64,000 nucleotides of DNA from Acidimicrobiales bacterium (GCA_041394245.1 JAWKIR010000004.1:310001-374000); one strand, 5' to 3'; numbered from the stretch's first letter, positions 40,325-49,538 are shown. Numbers and translations: made by a program. Notes: generated by a model not told the origin, from the sequence alone.

Positions 40325-42091
40325 ATGAGCGACAACCAACAGATGCCCGGCGGCGAAGCACTCGTCAAGAGCCTCGAACACGAGGGTGTCGACATGGTCT
40401 TCGGCTACCCCGGCGGCGCCATCCTCCCGGTCTACGACCCGATCATCGATAGCTCGATCCGCCACATCCTCGTGCGCCACGAACAGGGCGCCGGTCACAT
40501 GGCCGAGGGATACGCCCACGCCACCGGGCGCCCCGGCGTCGCGATGGTCACCTCCGGACCCGGCGCGACCAACATCGTGACGCCCCTCGCCGACGCGTTC
40601 CTCGACTCCGTCCCGATGGTCTGCATCACCGGCCAGGTGCCCTATGCCGCCATCGGGACCGATGCGTTCCAGGAGTGCGACACCACCGGCATCACCATGG
40701 CCGTGACGAAGCACAACTTCCTGGTGACCGAGGCGCAGGACATCCCGCGCATCATCCACGAGGCGTTCCACATCGCCACCACCGGACGCCCCGGGCCCGT
40801 GCTCGTCGACATCCCGAAGGACATCGTCGACCCGACGAATCCCCGATCGGCGATGAACTGGTACCAGGCCACCGATGCCGACATGGAGCTTCCCGGCTAC
40901 CAGCCCGTGACCGAGGGCGATCGCGAGCTGATCCGTCAGGCTGCGGAGCTCATCCGCGACGCCGAGCGCCCCGTCCTCTACGTCGGCGGCGGCGTGCTCA
41001 AGGCCCGCGCGGCCGACGCCCTCCGCGAGCTCGCCGAGATGGTCCAGATCCCGGTCGTGACCACGCTCATGGCCCGTGGCGCGTTCCCCGACAGCCACGA
41101 GCTGAACCTCGGCATGCCCGGCATGCACGGCAACTACAGCGCCGTCACCGCCATGCAGAAGAGCGACCTGTTGATCTCGCTCGGAGCCCGCTTCGACGAC
41201 CGCGTCACCGGCAAGCTCGACGGCTTCGCCCCGACGGCCAAGATCATCCATGTCGACATCGATCCTGCCGAGCTGGGCAAGGTCCGATGGGCCAACGTCG
41301 GCATCCAGGGCGACTGTCGCCTGGTCATCGAGGGTCTGAACCACGCCCTCCGGGAGCTCGGCGGCGCCGAGGTCCAGGCCGACCGCAGCGCGTGGCGTTC
41401 GACCGTCTCGGGCTGGCAGGAGAAGTTCCCGCTGACCTACGAGCAGTCGGGACCCGGCGAGAAGCTCAAGCCGCAGTTCGTCATCGAGCAGCTGCGGGAC
41501 GGCAACCCGAGCGACACGATCGTGGCGTCGGGTGTCGGCCAGCACCAGATGTACACGAGCCAGTGGTGGCAGTTCGACCATCCCTACACGTGGATCAACT
41601 CCGGTGGCCTCGGGACGATGGGCTTCTCGATTCCCGCGGCGATCGGCGCCAAGGCGGGTATGCCCGATCGTCGCGTGTGGGCCGTCGACGGCGACGGCTG
41701 TTTCCAGATGACGGCGCAGGAGCTGGTGACCGCATCGGTCGAGAACATCCCGATCAAGGTCGCCCTGCTCAACAACTCCTACCTGGGCATGGTCCGCCAG
41801 TGGCAGGAGATGTTCTACGACGAGCGCTACAGCGAGGTCTACCTCCAGGAGCGGGTGCCCGACTACGTCAAGTGGGCCGAGGCGATGGGATGCGCGGCGA
41901 TCCGGGTCGAGGCGCCCGAAGAGGTCGGCCCGGCGATCGAGAAGGCCAACGAGATCAACGACCGCCCGGTCGTGGTCGAGTTCGTGACCGATGCCCGCGA
42001 AAACGTGTTCCCGATGGTTCCCGCCGGGGCGACCAATTCCGAGCTGCTCGTCGATCCGAGTCAGCAGCACCTGCTGGAGGGCGAGTCGTGA
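40325..42091 (+). CDS. ilvB: acetolactate synthase large subunit
   Basis: A 588-residue TPP/FAD enzyme that condenses pyruvate with pyruvate or 2-oxobutyrate, the first common step of Val/Leu/Ile synthesis. Visible: VFGYPGGAILPVYD, the cofactor-activating Glu53 in VRHEQGAGHMAEGYA, the FAD region, and the TPP motif VDGDGCFQMTAQELVTA ... LLNNSYLGMVRQW. The start ATG 40325 has GAGAG seven bases upstream. Transcription is probably controlled by the leader/attenuator just upstream. The stop overlaps the ilvN GTG. Confidence 0.96.
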   Translation: MSDNQQMPGGEALVKSLEHEGVDMVFGYPGGAILPVYDPIIDSSIRHILVRHEQGAGHMAEGYAHATGRPGVAMVTSGPGATNIVTPLADAFLDSVPMVCITGQVPYAAIGTDAFQECDTTGITMAVTKHNFLVTEAQDIPRIIHEAFHIATTGRPGPVLVDIPKDIVDPTNPRSAMNWYQATDADMELPGYQPVTEGDRELIRQAAELIRDAERPVLYVGGGVLKARAADALRELAEMVQIPVVTTLMARGAFPDSHELNLGMPGMHGNYSAVTAMQKSDLLISLGARFDDRVTGKLDGFAPTAKIIHVDIDPAELGKVRWANVGIQGDCRLVIEGLNHALRELGGAEVQADRSAWRSTVSGWQEKFPLTYEQSGPGEKLKPQFVIEQLRDGNPSDTIVASGVGQHQMYTSQWWQFDHPYTWINSGGLGTMGFSIPAAIGAKAGMPDRRVWAVDGDGCFQMTAQELVTASVENIPIKVALLNNSYLGMVRQWQEMFYDERYSEVYLQERVPDYVKWAEAMGCAAIRVEAPEEVGPAIEKANEINDRPVVVEFVTDARENVFPMVPAGATNSELLVDPSQQHLLEGES

Positions 42092-42576
42092 ACGCCGACC
42101 GATTCCACACGATCGTCACCACTGTCGAGAACAAGCCGGGTGTGCTCGCTCGCGTGGCCGGGCTGTTCAGCCGTCGCGGCTTCAACATCGAGTCGCTGGC
42201 CGTGGCTCCGACCGACGACGACCGGTTCAGCCGGATCACCTTCACCGTCGATGTCGAATCGGCGCCGCTCGAGCAGGTGGTCAAGCAGCTCAACAAGCTG
42301 ATCAACGTCGTCGAGATCCGCGAGCTCGCGCCGAGCGACGCCGTCTCCCGCGAGCTGATGCTGGTCACCGTGTCGGCCGATGCCGGACACCGCAAGGAAC
42401 TCATGGAGCTCATCGAGGAGTGGCGGGCGTTCGTGCTTGCCGAGAACAGCGAGCAGCTCATGCTGTCGTTCTCGGCCCGCACCTCCCGGCTCGACGAGTT
42501 CGAGGAGTCTCTGCGACCCTTCGGGATCGCCGAGATCCAGCGCACCGGTCGAGTGGCCCTTCCCGCCCTCGACTGA
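42088..42576 (+). CDS. ilvN: acetolactate synthase small (regulatory) subunit
   Basis: A 162-residue ACT-domain protein: HTIVTTVENKPGVLARVAGL and SRRGFNIESLAVAPTDD form the valine-sensing ACT domain, and the C-terminal half (SRELMLVTVSADAGHRKEL) is the AHAS-associated domain. It raises IlvB activity and confers feedback inhibition by valine. It starts at a GTG in a GTGA overlap with ilvB. Confidence 0.95.
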   Translation: MNADRFHTIVTTVENKPGVLARVAGLFSRRGFNIESLAVAPTDDDRFSRITFTVDVESAPLEQVVKQLNKLINVVEIRELAPSDAVSRELMLVTVSADAGHRKELMELIEEWRAFVLAENSEQLMLSFSARTSRLDEFEESLRPFGIAEIQRTGRVALPALD

Positions 42577-42623
42577 CTCAACCACCAACCAATCTCTCAC
42601 CAGACAGAAAAGAAGGTTCCGCC

Positions 42624-43658
42624 GTGGCGAACATCTACTACGAGAAGGACGTCGACCGTTCCGCGATCGCCGACCGCAAGGTCGCGATCCTCGGCTACGG
42701 CTCGCAGGGGCACGCGCATGCCCTCAATCTGAAGGAGTCGGGCATCGACGTGCGCGTCGGTCTTCGCGAGGGCTCCGGCTCGGTGGCCAAGGCGGAGGCC
42801 GCAGGCCTGCGGGTGCTGTCGATCGCCGACGCGACCGCGGAAGCGGACGTCGTCATGATGCTGATGCCCGACACCGAGATGGCGGAGATCTACGAGGACC
42901 ATGTCGCTCCCAACATGAACGCGGGTGACGCCCTGTTCTTCGCCCACGGCTTCAACATCCGCTTCGACCTGATCACGCCCGCCGACAACCTCGACGTGTG
43001 CATGGTCGCCCCCAAGGGCCCCGGGCACCTCGTGCGCCGTACCTACACCGAAGGCGGCGGTGTGCCCGCACTCATCGCCGTCGAGCAGGACGCGACCGGT
43101 GGGGCCAAGGCCCTCGCGCTGGCCTACGCCGATGCCATCGGCGGCGCTCGCGCCGGTGTGATCGAGACCACCTTCACCGAGGAGACCGAGACCGATCTGT
43201 TCGGTGAACAGGCTGTGCTGTGCGGTGGCACCACCCGTCTGGTGCAGTCGGGCTTCGAGACGCTGATCGAGGCCGGCTACCAGCCCGAGGTTGCGTATTT
43301 CGAGTGTCTCCACGAGCTCAAGCTGATCGTCGACCTCATGTACGAAGAGGGCATCGCCGGCATGCGCTACAGCGTGTCCGACACCGCCGAGTGGGGCGAC
43401 CTCACGTCGGGGCCCCGTGTCATCGACGACAACGTCAAGGCCACCATGAAGCAGGTCCTGACCGAGATCCAGGACGGCACCTTCGCCGCCAACTGGGTCG
43501 CCGAGTCGCGCGCCGGTCGCGAGAAGTTCCACGCCCTCGAGCAGGCCGGCCACGATCACCCGATCGAGAAGGTCGGCAAGGAACTGCGCGCGATGATGCC
43601 GTGGATCTCCGCCGGCAAGCAGAGCGTGGCCGAGACCTCCGGCGGACAGGGCATGTAG
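42624..43658 (+). CDS. ilvC: ketol-acid reductoisomerase (class I)
   Basis: A 344-residue short-form KARI that isomerises and reduces acetolactate/acetohydroxybutyrate with NAD(P)H and Mg2+. The N-terminal Rossmann fold shows AILGYGSQGHAHALNLKESG, and VRVGLREGSGSVAKAEA is the cofactor-specificity loop with Arg and two Ser, which favours NADPH. The knotted C-terminal domain has IAGMRYSVSDTAEWGD with metal ligands. GTG 42624 follows AGAAGG. Third gene of ilvBNC, ending at a strong hairpin. Confidence 0.96.
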   Translation: MANIYYEKDVDRSAIADRKVAILGYGSQGHAHALNLKESGIDVRVGLREGSGSVAKAEAAGLRVLSIADATAEADVVMMLMPDTEMAEIYEDHVAPNMNAGDALFFAHGFNIRFDLITPADNLDVCMVAPKGPGHLVRRTYTEGGGVPALIAVEQDATGGAKALALAYADAIGGARAGVIETTFTEETETDLFGEQAVLCGGTTRLVQSGFETLIEAGYQPEVAYFECLHELKLIVDLMYEEGIAGMRYSVSDTAEWGDLTSGPRVIDDNVKATMKQVLTEIQDGTFAANWVAESRAGREKFHALEQAGHDHPIEKVGKELRAMMPWISAGKQSVAETSGGQGM

Positions 43659-43660
43659 CC

Positions 43661-43685
43661 GCCTGTTCCCGTCACGGGAACAGGC
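43661..43685. terminator. bidirectional hairpin after ilvC
   Basis: GCCTGTTCCCG (43661-43671) and CGGGAACAGGC (43675-43685) form a perfect 11-bp stem with loop TCA; that loop is the stop codon of the convergent small membrane-protein gene. No T-run follows on either strand. Confidence 0.7.
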
Positions 43686-44064
43686 TGCGCAGGATCCACA
43701 CGGAGATGATCAACGCAGTGGCGGCGATCGGACCGATGAACGCGAGTCCCAACGCCCAGGTCGCGCCGCGCACCCAGCTCGGTCGGTCGGCGAAGCGCCG
43801 CTGATAGAACGCGGCATCGAGCTCGGCGGCCTCGGTGTCGGGTGGGAGGTCATCGGTGAGCACGCGGCGCGCGTGGTCGGCGATCTCGTCGCGCACGACC
43901 AGTCGGAAGCCGCGTTCGGTGACGTGGTGCGGGGCGACCGAGTAGGCCGGGTCGCCGAGCACCACCGACTCGAGGCCGGCGTCGGTGAGCCGAGCCCGGC
44001 CGACATCGGCATCGAAGCGGGTGTCGTACTCGGCGACGACGGACCTTCCCGGGAGCGGACGCAT
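43672..44064 (-). CDS. DUF2007-like protein with C-terminal membrane helix
   Basis: A 130-residue protein. The N-terminal ~70 residues (VVAEYDTRFDADVGRARLTDAG) resemble the DUF2007 signal-transducing domain, a small alpha-beta ferredoxin-like fold. The C-terminal end is a membrane anchor (WALGLAFIGPIAATALIISVWIL). The ATG at 44064 is preferred because the longer frame would overlap the divergent PEBP gene. Function unknown. Its last codons form one arm of the ilvC terminator hairpin. Confidence 0.65.
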   Translation of the reverse strand: MRPLPGRSVVAEYDTRFDADVGRARLTDAGLESVVLGDPAYSVAPHHVTERGFRLVVRDEIADHARRVLTDDLPPDTEAAELDAAFYQRRFADRPSWVRGATWALGLAFIGPIAATALIISVWILRSLFP

Positions 44065-44113
44065 GCCGAGAGTGTTCCACCGATCGGCCGCGAAACGAGT
44101 CGCGACCGTTGGA

Positions 44114-44119
44114 TAGGGT
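44114..44119 (+). promoter_or_regulatory. -10 hexamer of the PEBP gene
   Basis: TAGGGT, 7 nt before ATG 44127, which it selects over an in-frame TTG at 44109. Confidence 0.5.
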
Positions 44120-44126
44120 GACACAC

Positions 44127-44738
44127 ATGGAACTCACCGTGGACGGCATCACCGAGGGCGAGCGGATTCCCACCCGCCATGCGTTCTGCGCAGGCGAGGA
44201 GATGGGCGACAACATCAGCCCGGCGCTGCGCTGGAGTGGCGTCCCCGCGGGGACGCAGTCGATCGCCATCACCTGCACCGATCCCGACGTGCCGAGCGAC
44301 CCGACCGATGTGAACCAGGAGGGGCGCACGGTGCCGGCCGACCTGCCCCGCATCACCTTCGCCCACTGGCTCCTGGTCGATCTCCCGGCCGACACCACCG
44401 AGATCGCCGAAGCCGCGGAAGGCAGCGGCATCGTCGCCCGCGGCAAGCCCGTCGACGCTGGTGCGCTCGGCGGCGTCCGCGGTGCCAACGATTTCACGTC
44501 GTGGTTCGAGGGTGATGCCGAGATGGGTGGAACGTACGGCGGCTACGACGGCCCGTGCCCGCCCGGCAACGATTCGATCATGCATCACTACACGTTCACG
44601 GTGCACGCGCTCGACGTGGCGTCGCTCGGTCTCTCGCCCGGGTTCCGCCTGGCCGACTTCGAGGCCGCCGTCGCCGGCCACGTGCTCGACTCGGCCGTTG
44701 TGATGGGGCTCTATTCGCTCAATCCCGAAGTCGACTGA
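44127..44738 (+). CDS. YbhB/YbcL-family (PEBP, Raf-kinase-inhibitor-like) protein
   Basis: A 203-residue phosphatidylethanolamine-binding-protein fold. The opening GDNISPALRWSGVPAGTQSIAI is the classical CR1 motif (ligand-site Asp-Pro follow in CTDPDVP), FAHWLLVDLPADTTEI is the central strand with His, and YGGYDGPCPPGND is the CR2 loop. Bacterial members have no settled role. It is cytosolic by appearance and is followed two bases later by an ABC transporter ATPase gene, so it may be in that operon. Confidence 0.88.
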   Translation: MELTVDGITEGERIPTRHAFCAGEEMGDNISPALRWSGVPAGTQSIAITCTDPDVPSDPTDVNQEGRTVPADLPRITFAHWLLVDLPADTTEIAEAAEGSGIVARGKPVDAGALGGVRGANDFTSWFEGDAEMGGTYGGYDGPCPPGNDSIMHHYTFTVHALDVASLGLSPGFRLADFEAAVAGHVLDSAVVMGLYSLNPEVD

Positions 44739-44740
44739 CC

Positions 44741-45652
44741 ATGGCCAACGCCATCGAGGTCACCGATCTCGTCAAGGCCTACGGCGCCAACCGGGCCGTC
44801 GACGGGGTCTCGTTCACGGTGGAGGAGGGAGAGGTCGTCGCGATCCTCGGTCCGAACGGCGCAGGTAAATCCACCACGGTCGAGATCCTGGAAGGTCACC
44901 GCGCTCGCAGTAGCGGTGAGGTACGCGTCCTCGGCGTCGATCCCGGAAACGCCGGTCCCGGCTTCCGGGACCGGCTCGGAATCGTCCTCCAGTCGGCCGG
45001 CGTCGACAAGGAACTCACGGTGCAGGAGGTACTCCACTTCTATCGAGTCGCCTACTCCCGCCCCCGAGACGTCGACGAGCTGATCGCCCTCGTCGAACTC
45101 GAGGAGAAGGCCGACGAGCGGGTGAGCACCCTCTCGGGCGGCCAGCAGCGACGCGTCGATCTCGCCCTCGGGCTCATCGGCGACCCCGACCTCATCTTCC
45201 TCGACGAGCCCACGACCGGCTTCGATCCCGCAGCCCGCCGGCGGAGCTGGGATCTGGTCCGCAACCTGACCGATCTCGGTCGCACGGTGGTCCTCACCAC
45301 GCACTCGCTCGAGGAAGCCGAACAACTCGCCGACCGGGTGATGGTCCTCGCGGCCGGTCGCATCGTCGCCGACGGCACCGCGGCCCGACTGCGGGCAGAG
45401 TTCGGCAAGGGCACGCGGATCTCGTTCGGCCTGCCTTCGGTCGACGAGCCGCTCAGCGGCCTGCTCGACCCGCTCCGCGGCACCAGCCGAGGACGAGATC
45501 GACGCATCGAGATCACCACCGACACCCCCACGGCTGACCTCGCCCACGTCACCGCCTGGGCCACGGCCCGCGGCATCGAGCTGGAGGGGCTGTCGGTGAG
45601 CTCCACCGACCTCGAAGACATCTATCTCGGTCTCGTCGGGGAGGATGCATGA
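44741..45652 (+). CDS. ABC-2-type transporter ATP-binding protein
   Basis: A 303-residue ABC ATPase of the drug-export (DrrA/CcmA-like) class: Walker A GPNGAGKST at 37-45, Q-loop VLQSAGVD, signature LSGGQ at 131-135, Walker B LIFLDEP at 151-157, and a ~80-residue C-terminal extension typical of DrrA-type ATPases. It pairs with the permease whose start overlaps its stop (ATGA). The exported substrate is unknown. Confidence 0.93.
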   Translation: MANAIEVTDLVKAYGANRAVDGVSFTVEEGEVVAILGPNGAGKSTTVEILEGHRARSSGEVRVLGVDPGNAGPGFRDRLGIVLQSAGVDKELTVQEVLHFYRVAYSRPRDVDELIALVELEEKADERVSTLSGGQQRRVDLALGLIGDPDLIFLDEPTTGFDPAARRRSWDLVRNLTDLGRTVVLTTHSLEEAEQLADRVMVLAAGRIVADGTAARLRAEFGKGTRISFGLPSVDEPLSGLLDPLRGTSRGRDRRIEITTDTPTADLAHVTAWATARGIELEGLSVSSTDLEDIYLGLVGEDA

Positions 45653-46476
45653 CGCGGTCGCTTCGACTTCTCGCCCACCAGGTCCGGGCCCAGAATCGCT
45701 TCTTCTGGCGGGTTCCGGTCGGTGCGTTCTTCACGCTCATGTTGCCGGTGATCATGCTCGTGTTGTTCGTGGCACTGTTCGGCAACGACCTGGGCGACAC
45801 CGGCGGTCCGGACGACACAACGGCGGCCCAGTTCTACACACCGGCACTCGCGGTCTTCGCCGTCGGATCGGCCACCTACACCAACATCGCGATCAACATC
45901 TCGACCCGTCGTGAGGAGGGGATCCTTCGCCGGGTTCGGGGCACCCCGCTGCCGCCGTGGATCTACATCGCCGGCGTGATCCTCTCGGCCGTGTGGATCG
46001 CGCTCGTCTCCGCGACCGTGATGGTCGCGCTCGGTGTGGTGGCGTTCGACGTCAACATCGAGCTCGCCAAGTTCCCCGCCATGCTGCTGTCGTTCGCGGT
46101 GGGATCAGCCACCTTCGCCACCCTCGGGGTCGCCCTCTCGAGTGTGGCTCGGTCGTCGTCGGCCGCCTCGGCCCTCGCGAACGCCACCATCCTCCCGATG
46201 GCGTTCATCTCGAACATCTTCGTCAACCTCGGGCCGACACCACCGAAGTGGCTGCGCGTGGCGGCCGACATCTTGCCGCTCAAGCACTTCGGCACGTCGT
46301 TCTCCCACGCGATGGAGCCGTGGACCGAAGCCCCCGCCATCTTGTGGGACCGCCTCGGTGTCATGGTGCTGTGGCTGGTGGTCGGCGCGGTCGTGGCGGT
46401 CCGCCGGTTCCGCTGGGACCCGCTCCCCGGAGCGACCGGCCGGACCGCGCGCCGCGGGCGAGCCGCGGTCGCCTGA
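45649..46476 (+). CDS. ABC-2-type transporter permease
   Basis: A 275-residue membrane protein with six helices, the DrrB/ABC-2 topology. It shows INISTRREEGILRRVRGTPLPPWIYIAG, the conserved coupling segment between helices 2 and 3, and ANATILPMAFISNIF before the last helix. Translationally coupled to the ATPase; together they form a full exporter for a lipid, glycan or drug-like compound. Confidence 0.92.
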   Translation: MTRSLRLLAHQVRAQNRFFWRVPVGAFFTLMLPVIMLVLFVALFGNDLGDTGGPDDTTAAQFYTPALAVFAVGSATYTNIAINISTRREEGILRRVRGTPLPPWIYIAGVILSAVWIALVSATVMVALGVVAFDVNIELAKFPAMLLSFAVGSATFATLGVALSSVARSSSAASALANATILPMAFISNIFVNLGPTPPKWLRVAADILPLKHFGTSFSHAMEPWTEAPAILWDRLGVMVLWLVVGAVVAVRRFRWDPLPGATGRTARRGRAAVA

Positions 46477-46536
46477 TCGGGCCGAGCGGCCCGGACGGGC
46501 TGGCGTCGCCACCCTCCAGCTGCGAACCTGCGGGGC

Positions 46537-47679
46537 GTGCTGACCAAATTCGACGACTATCCGATCCATCAGACGCCCGATCCGATCGCCCATCCGGCGA
46601 GCAGCGACAAGGATGTCTACGAGCGCTACTGGTTCAACGGCTACTCGAAGGCCGGCGACATGTACCTCGGGATCGGGACCGCCCTCTATCCCCACCTCGG
46701 GATCCAGGACTGCGGCATCTCCGTCGTCCACGAGGGGCATCAGTACGCCTTCCACGCGTCGGCGCGGGCAACGCCGGAGCCGAGCGAGCTGCGGGTCGGT
46801 CCGTTCAACATCGACATCCTCGAACCGATGCGGACGCTGCGGGTGACGCTCGAACCCAACGAGACCGACTTCGCCTGCGACCTCCTGTGGGAGGGTCGAA
46901 CCGGCAATGTCGAGGAGCCGCGTCACCACTTCGGTGGGGGTGGCATCCGCAAGAACATGGACACCACACGGTTCACCCAGCTGGGACACTGGAGTGGTTG
47001 GATCGAGTTCGGCGGAAAGCGGCTCGAACTCGACCGCGACGAGACGTGGGGCACCAAGGACCGGTCGTGGGGCATCCGGCCGCTCATCGGTGGCGACACC
47101 CGAGGCGCGCCGCAGCCGCGCAATCCCGGGGGCGGCCTGTTCTTCCTCTGGGCGCCCTTGCACTTCGACGACGTCTGCCTGCACTACCAGCTCTTCGAGG
47201 ACTGGAAGGGTCGGCCCTTGTTCAACGTCGGCGCCAGACTGCCGGTCTACGACTCGCCCGAGGAGATCCCCGGCGTGGAGGACGAGGCCGCAGAGCACAT
47301 GCGGGCCCTCGAACACCAGCTGACCTTCAAGGACGGGAGCCGGATGGCGAAGGCGGCCACGATAGCGATGACCTCGATCGACACCGGCGAACGCCACGAA
47401 GTGACGCTCGAGCCGATCTTCACGTACCGCATGAAGGGCATCGGCTACATGCATCCCAAATGGGTGCACGGCAAGTGGCACGGCGAGCTCGCGATGGAGA
47501 GCGAGTCGTGGGCGCTTGCCGACGTCGACGAGACCGCGTTCGAGAACCAGCACGTGCAGCATCTGGTGCGGGCCTACTACGGCGATCGGGTCGGTATCGG
47601 TGTGCTGGAGCAGATCGTGATGGGGCCGTACAAGCCCTATCGCATGGAAGGGGCGTTCGACGCGCCGTCCTACGACTAG
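46537..47679 (+). CDS. CrtC/AttH-like lipocalin-fold protein, function unknown
   Basis: A 380-residue protein, all-beta in pattern, with no signal peptide. Segments such as DVYERYWFNGYSKAGDMYLGIG, QLGHWSGWIEFGGKRLELDRD and ETWGTKDRSWGIRP resemble the double-lipocalin family that includes carotenoid 1,2-hydratase CrtC and AttH. Actinobacterial members are often found with lipid or steroid catabolic genes. The reaction, if any, is unknown. Start is GTG 46537; no promoter hexamer at the usual distance. Confidence 0.6.
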   Translation: MLTKFDDYPIHQTPDPIAHPASSDKDVYERYWFNGYSKAGDMYLGIGTALYPHLGIQDCGISVVHEGHQYAFHASARATPEPSELRVGPFNIDILEPMRTLRVTLEPNETDFACDLLWEGRTGNVEEPRHHFGGGGIRKNMDTTRFTQLGHWSGWIEFGGKRLELDRDETWGTKDRSWGIRPLIGGDTRGAPQPRNPGGGLFFLWAPLHFDDVCLHYQLFEDWKGRPLFNVGARLPVYDSPEEIPGVEDEAAEHMRALEHQLTFKDGSRMAKAATIAMTSIDTGERHEVTLEPIFTYRMKGIGYMHPKWVHGKWHGELAMESESWALADVDETAFENQHVQHLVRAYYGDRVGIGVLEQIVMGPYKPYRMEGAFDAPSYD

Positions 47680-48002
47680 AGCCCCGGTGGCAACGGCTCG
47701 CTGACGACCCAACGGTCGAACGGTGCGTCGTCGAGTTCGATGACGCATCCTGGACCCTTGCCGTGGACGGCGACGAAGTCCTTGCGCCCCCGCGCCCGCC
47801 ATGTGCCGAGCAGCAGCACACCGGGGACGCTCGTGCCGGGCACCCGGAATCCCCGGACCTCGCCGTAGGCGCTCTCGACGGCGTTCGCCGCCCGGATCTT
47901 CGACACCGGCACCCGCAGATCGTCTCGTTGCAGGGCGCCCAGGCGCTCCCATGGCCCGAGGCGAAGGACCAGATCGGCCCCGTCGATCGCAAGTGATGCC
48001 AT
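47676..48002 (-). CDS. small PH-like domain protein
   Basis: A 108-residue beta-rich protein. The arrangement LVLRLGPWERLGALQRDDLRVPVSKIRAAN followed by GVLLLGTWRARGRKDFVAVHGKGPG and WVVSEPLP matches the bacterial PH-like (bPH) fold seen in conserved small proteins, which probably bind lipids or peptides. The start ATG 48002 comes two bases after the stop of the lipoprotein gene on the same strand, so the two are probably one transcript. It converges on the CrtC-like gene with a 4-bp overlap. Confidence 0.65.
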   Translation of the reverse strand: MASLAIDGADLVLRLGPWERLGALQRDDLRVPVSKIRAANAVESAYGEVRGFRVPGTSVPGVLLLGTWRARGRKDFVAVHGKGPGCVIELDDAPFDRWVVSEPLPPGL

Positions 48003-48004
48003 GG

Positions 48005-48748
48005 TCAGTTCACCGGATAGGAGGGAGCGGTGGTTGCGGGCGGGGGCGTGACGACCGGGTAGGTCGGTCCGGACCGAAGGAACCCCCGGATCGGTACGGA
48101 GCCTTCGATCTGGGTACCGCTCACGGCATCGAGGTCCTGGACCGGCGGAATCGTGGCGATCTCGACCACATAGGCGAACACGCCGACGTCGGTCGGGCCG
48201 TCGATGATGTCGATCGGTGTCTGTGTGCTGTCGGTGTGTTCGATCGTCAACGAGATCACGTCCGGCGCGACACGGCCCCAGAGGAAGCCGATCGTCTTCT
48301 CCCCGTCGAGCGTCCCGACGTCGACGCTCAGCCCCGAGTCGAGTTGGTCGAGTCCGCCATCGGGTTCGAGGCATGACGACACACCCTGACCGATACGGTC
48401 GCTGACACCCGGATCGGGGTGCGACAGTTCGGCCTCGAAGCACAGGGATGTGGTCGATGCGGTCAGCGACCAGTTCGCCGTGACGCCCCCGGCGGTCGTC
48501 AGGGTGCCTTGGGCGAGCTGGCCGAGCGGCTCCGCGGCCTCGGTGGTCGTCGTGTCGGTGGCATCGTCCGGCGTGCGTGTGGTGGTCGATGTCGTCGTGT
48601 CGGGGCTGTCGTCGGCATCGATCGTGGTGGTCGTCGAGTCGGTTGTCGAGTCGTCGGCCGATGAGTCGTCGCCGTCGGAGCCGCAGGCTGCGGCAACGAG
48701 CGCGAAGGCGAGGAGGGTGAGGGCGACGCGGGGGAGGAGTCTCAGCAC
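48005..48748 (-). CDS. lipoprotein of unknown function
   Basis: A 247-residue lipoprotein: signal peptide VLRLLPRVALTLLAFALVAAAC (lipobox LVAAAC), then a ~55-residue Asp/Ser/Thr-rich linker, then a beta-rich domain with two cysteines that may form a disulfide (SLCFEAEL, SSCLEPD). GTG 48748 is chosen because a TATCGT hexamer sits 7 nt upstream; a TTG at 48766 is in frame but would precede the likely transcript start. Family not recognised. Confidence 0.7.
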   Translation of the reverse strand: MLRLLPRVALTLLAFALVAAACGSDGDDSSADDSTTDSTTTTIDADDSPDTTTSTTTRTPDDATDTTTTEAAEPLGQLAQGTLTTAGGVTANWSLTASTTSLCFEAELSHPDPGVSDRIGQGVSSCLEPDGGLDQLDSGLSVDVGTLDGEKTIGFLWGRVAPDVISLTIEHTDSTQTPIDIIDGPTDVGVFAYVVEIATIPPVQDLDAVSGTQIEGSVPIRGFLRSGPTYPVVTPPPATTAPSYPVN

Positions 48749-48755
48749 GGGTGTC

Positions 48756-48761
48756 ACGATA
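48756..48761 (-). promoter_or_regulatory. -10 hexamer of the lipoprotein gene
   Basis: TATCGT on the minus strand, 7 nt before GTG 48748. Confidence 0.45.
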
Positions 48762-48809
48762 CGCAATGGCGACGGCGTTCGGCCGTACCCCGGTCCCGGA
48801 CGCGCGGGC

Positions 48810-49538
48810 TCAGTCGGCCCGGGTGATACCGACGACGGCGTCGAGCAGCGACGAGTAGGGGACGAGCACGTGGCGGCCGTCGGCCGTCTCCACCTCGGCC
48901 TTCACGCCGTGGAGCTCGACGATCGTGCCGGTGACGATCTCGGTGTCGACTCGATCGCCGACGCGCAGGATGCGTCGCAGCGCGCGGCTCGCCGCCACCT
49001 CGGAGGCGACCGGACCGGAACCCGAGTACGCGACCAACGCCGCGGTGAGGGCGATGCCGAAGAAGACGGCGGCCGCAGCCAGCGTCAGGATCTCGGTGTC
49101 GATTCCGAGCTGGTTGGCGGCGATGAGCCCGCCCATGAACAAGATGGCACCGCGCGCGATCGGGGGCACGCGTCGGCGAACGCCGGCGGAGACATGGCCG
49201 AGCGATCGCTCGAGCGCAGCGACCACGAAGGTCGCTGCGATGTTGGCGACGATCAGCACGATCGCGGCGGAGAGGGCGCGGGGAACGTAGGCGATGAAGT
49301 CCTTGGGGAGATCGTCGACCGCGGTGTCGTCGACGAAGCCGAGCGCGGTGATGAGCCCGACGATCACCGCGGCGGCGAAGAACATGCTGGCGATCGCGCC
49401 GGCTGCGCCTCGGATGGGTTCGGGCCGGCGCTCGCGGGACAGGAACCCGCGCACGAGCCTCGCCAGCACGCTGCCGACCGCGATGCCGGCCGCCACCGCG
49501 ATCGCCGCGCCGATCCAGTTCGGATCCGTGTCGTTCAT
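48810..49538 (-). CDS. MscS-like mechanosensitive channel domain protein
   Basis: A 242-residue membrane protein with four or five helices. The last helix region (AAAVFFGIALTAALVAYSGSGPVASEVAASRALRRI) is the pore-lining helix, and a short MscS beta domain follows (RVDTEIVTGTIVELHGVKAEVET, then LVPYSSLL). The C-terminal alpha-beta domain of full MscS is missing, so it is a minimal form. It overlaps the anti-sigma gene by ATGA and is the last gene of the sigma operon, which hints at a link to envelope or osmotic stress. Confidence 0.82.
   Translation of the reverse strand: MNDTDPNWIGAAIAVAAGIAVGSVLARLVRGFLSRERRPEPIRGAAGAIASMFFAAAVIVGLITALGFVDDTAVDDLPKDFIAYVPRALSAAIVLIVANIAATFVVAALERSLGHVSAGVRRRVPPIARGAILFMGGLIAANQLGIDTEILTLAAAAVFFGIALTAALVAYSGSGPVASEVAASRALRRILRVGDRVDTEIVTGTIVELHGVKAEVETADGRHVLVPYSSLLDAVVGITRAD

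Noticed and set aside
39509..42070. 853-codon open frame antisense to ilvB
   Set aside because: Long antisense frames are expected in GC-rich genes; the translation is low-complexity (His/Arg/Gly-rich) with no family motif, and ilvB is certain on the other strand. The same holds for long antisense frames at 13524-15671, 15284-17320, 20767-22791, 36409-38445 and 46105-47952.
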